DNA of 64,000 nt, taken from Allacma fusca. Lineage: Eukaryota; Arthropoda; Collembola; Symphypleona; Sminthuridae. The first letter of the stretch is position 1; each line of letters begins with the position of its first letter. The position numbers and the translations under genes were made by a program. The stretch is taken from contig OX359246.1 of assembly GCA_947179485.1 (NCBI GenBank), positions 12,090,001 to 12,154,000 of the forward strand, written 5' to 3'. The notes under the pieces were generated by a model. That model did not search any database, had not been told where the DNA came from, and was given only the letters and a program-made list of their open reading frames with translations. Of this stretch, positions 61,301 to 64,000 are shown piece by piece.

Positions 61301-64000
61301 TTTGAAAATAATGAAATGGCTGATTTATTAAAAAAACTGTGGATTTTTCCATGGGGAAATTGCGCGTATTTGGATTTTATTAATATATGACATATAATTA
61401 CATACTATGACTTGATTATAGAATCTACGTATATTTTTAACGTAGGGAAATATTTCTCACTCAATCATTGATTCCTGATTACATACTTAGAGTTTTGCTG
61501 ACTTTAGGGAAGATACGAAATATTAGATGCAGTGTATGTATGTGCATGAATTATGGGAAAGGATCCTCCTTCCGGCCTACTTGACGATGCTGAGTTAATT
61601 ATTAAATCCTACACAGTTTTTTAAAAAAGGTAAAAATAGGGCTGTAAACATTGTTCTTTTTTAGTCATATGAGAGTATAGTAGATAAATGTATGGGGCAA
61701 TGCAAATATGGGGGAGGAGAGGTGGATGCGGAGAGTGCTTTACTTTAAAAATCATAAATGGAGTTTTTTTTGGAACCCAAACCAAAAGGAAAGAAGGGTA
61801 ATAAAATTGAATGATTATTAGTAATTATTTATTGGAAATTATCCGTGTGGTTATTTTTGGGCAAAAATCCCCCTTCCCAAATGCAACAACATCATTCATC
61901 ATCTATTATAGGGAAATGAAAGCAGTGCAGTGAACTTTAAAAAAATGCAGGATCTTCAACATCTTGTAAAAGGATTAAAAGGGGTGAGGAAAAGAGTCAA
62001 TGACGAGAAATTTGGGGAAATATAGTCACAGTTTTTCTGTTAAGGCAATTGTTATTGCAGGTGATGCCAATTTTGATAATACGGGTTCATTTAAATTAAA
62101 ATCCTTAGCGCTATACAGGCTACAAGGGTTTATAAAAATAAAATTAAAAACACCCAATCCTTTGAAATTACTCAGTGAGAAATTGTTAACAATCAAAACT
62201 GCTGTTGGGATTAGAGAGTCTCTAATTTCCGGTTTTGGGTTTGATAGAAGTTTGAAGGCGGATATTCTTCAGGTTTTACTTGGGACGTTGTAAGATTTCA
62301 AAATTTTAAAAATAAGATGAAATTACTGGTAGAATGCCCCTGAAAAAATTACAAATTATTAATTACGTGGTTCAGAAAATTTTCTTGTCGCATGATACCC
62401 CTCAATTTCACAATTAAAGATGCTCCGTACATATTTCTTTCAAAATCTTCTGCTCACGAACCGGGTTCCAAAATGTCGGGTTCCAAAAATGTTGAATTGT
62501 ACCCGAACCCATGGCAGGAATACCTCCAAGAAATGTATGGGTTTTTTAATGTAAATTTTATTCCAATTTATTGTACACTAAAAATGTACATTTAGGCAAA
62601 TAGTATTGAATTGAGACAAAAAATTGCAATTCTATGATAGTAAATTCACTGAGTTTGACATATGTACGTAATGTATGTAGGGTACATGTAAATCCATGTT
62701 GTACGAACGTACATTTTGCCCGCCCCCGCAGTATTTGGATATCAGTTACCTTGGAGCCCAAAGGGCTCAGGTTATACTAAAAGCAATGTCACTAATGACT
62801 CAAGGGGAATTAAAAATTGGAAACACTAAAACTAAATTATACAATTAGCATTTCTTTTAATTGTGTACATTTTTTTTTAAGTGTGGAGCTTGAAGGACTT
62901 TTTTCCAAGCTCCAGTCTACTTAAATGCATACAGCTGACGCCGAGCACTCACAATGTAGCCTTTTCAGTTGTATCAACTCTGACGGATAACAGTTGTGAG
63001 GTTGAAATTTTATCCAATGATACTCCTCAATTTAAAAATTATTTTTCTTCCAGTTTTTAAACCGACCATGAAATAAGATAAAAACTAAGAAATATAAAAG
63101 GTATATATACGTCATAGCTTTTTAAATGATTCTACTCCAATGGTGGTAATTGAAATCCGGTGTTTTATTTCGAGCTAAAACATTGACCTAACATGGTTTC
63201 ATCAAATTTTCAGAGCTGTCCAAAATACGTAAATTGAAAACCCATGTAATTAAAATACATTTAGTATTTTGTATTTTCAATTTCAATCATTTAAAAAATT
63301 ATTTGGCAGTTTTTATTGTCACGGGACGAGACTAGAAGAAACCTACACCCGAGGACATTTTGTATTTTCTATGTTTTGTAAGGCTTCAATATACTTTGAA
63401 TTTTTTAATTGAGCATAAACTATAACAATAATCCCTAACCTTCCATAAAATCCAAACTTTTCTCATTTATGTCCAATGAGGAATTAATAAAATTATTTAA
63501 ACGATAGTCAATCCATTAAAGCAAATGAAACTAAGCGTTCAGAAATACATTTATATTTTTTTAAACTATTTAAATGACATTTAAAATATATATCTTGAGA
63601 ATTCGGGGATTTAAAAAGTATTTTGTAGTTTATATTCTGAGTTAACGTACTACTTTAAGTATTTTGAAATTTATATTTTGCTTTAAATGATCCTCTCTTT
63701 TAACTTGTTTTTTATAGTCTTATAACACACACTGACCTTCTAGGTCCTTCACAAATAATTTTAATATTCCAAAAGATTTGCTCTGAAAAAAAAGTTGCCT
63801 CTGGTAAGGCACTTAAAAACGTTCCCCTGTCAGGAGGAGAAATCCGAGTGTGGATAAATCCTTGAGAAATAATCTTCAGGATTTGCGGGAATATTCAAAT
63901 ATTGTTGTTTGTTTTTATTACGCGCTACGCTACACTTGCTGTGTGTGTAGTTTGTATGGGGATTAGAAGTCGTTAGAGGTACTTATGTAGTTTAAAGTTA
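58352..64000. other. Promoter region of the defensin-like gene, then no gene recognised
   Basis: A TATA-like GTATAAG on the - strand near 58575-58581 may serve the defensin-like gene. Simple repeats follow: CA at about 58699-58741, GA at about 58898-58912 and 59029-59053, CA at about 60667-60682. Several short open frames (for example 62000-62293) have no recognisable domain, splice context or signal peptide. Confidence 0.5.

Noticed and set aside
62000..62293. 97-codon open frame near the right end
   Set aside because: Unrecognised and without promoter, splice or signal features.

Overview
The window is nuclear DNA from an animal, most likely an arthropod. Genes are split by short GT-AG introns (many 60-150 bp) in AT-rich sequence. 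The gene families include an integrin beta, an RTF1 Plus3-domain protein, a chemosensory-type ionotropic receptor, a type-B carboxylesterase, an aquaglyceroporin, CRAL-TRIO proteins and a cysteine-stabilised alpha-beta (defensin) peptide. A non-insect hexapod such as a springtail would fit, but the sequence does not fix the species. No rRNA, tRNA, CRISPR or viral gene was recognised. Exon models were made by eye: splice phases were checked from exon to exon, but no alignment was run.

Layout. 0-8 kb: two CRAL-TRIO (SEC14-like) genes in tandem on the + strand, the first cut by the window edge. 8-12.3 kb: no gene; a tandem/dispersed repeat and a small hAT-type element. 12.3-17 kb: a ten-exon carboxylesterase whose last intron carries a fold-back element. 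17-20.8 kb: a second hAT-type element. 20.8-22.4 kb: a six-exon aquaglyceroporin. 24.8-26.8 kb: an intronless ionotropic receptor with one in-frame stop. 26.9-27.1 kb: a 21-bp minisatellite made of nuclear-receptor-like half sites. 27.9-31.6 kb: a 13-exon divergent integrin beta. 33.0-34.9 kb (- strand): a secreted, cysteine-containing protein of unknown family, 3' end unresolved. 36.2-38.6 kb: a short RTF1-like Plus3-domain gene.

41-58.4 kb is the most unusual part. Three - strand genes encode secreted Thr/Ala-rich mucin-like proteins, and two of them share an identical promoter and signal-peptide segment. Between them lies a + strand gene for a P-loop GTPase that starts with a signal peptide and ends in eight 15-residue SYKP repeats. 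At the far end a - strand gene encodes a peptide with two complete CS-alpha-beta cysteine motifs. All five have a candidate TATA box and a signal peptide, so this looks like a neighbourhood of strongly expressed secreted products (surface, mucus, glue or immune secretion). That joint role is inference. The last 5.6 kb shows only simple repeats and no convincing gene.

Three small transposons (10.6, 17.4 and 51.8 kb) each have hAT-like terminal inverted repeats and perfect 8-bp target duplications. Their bodies are filled with different degenerate short repeats, which explains three otherwise puzzling low-complexity tracts.
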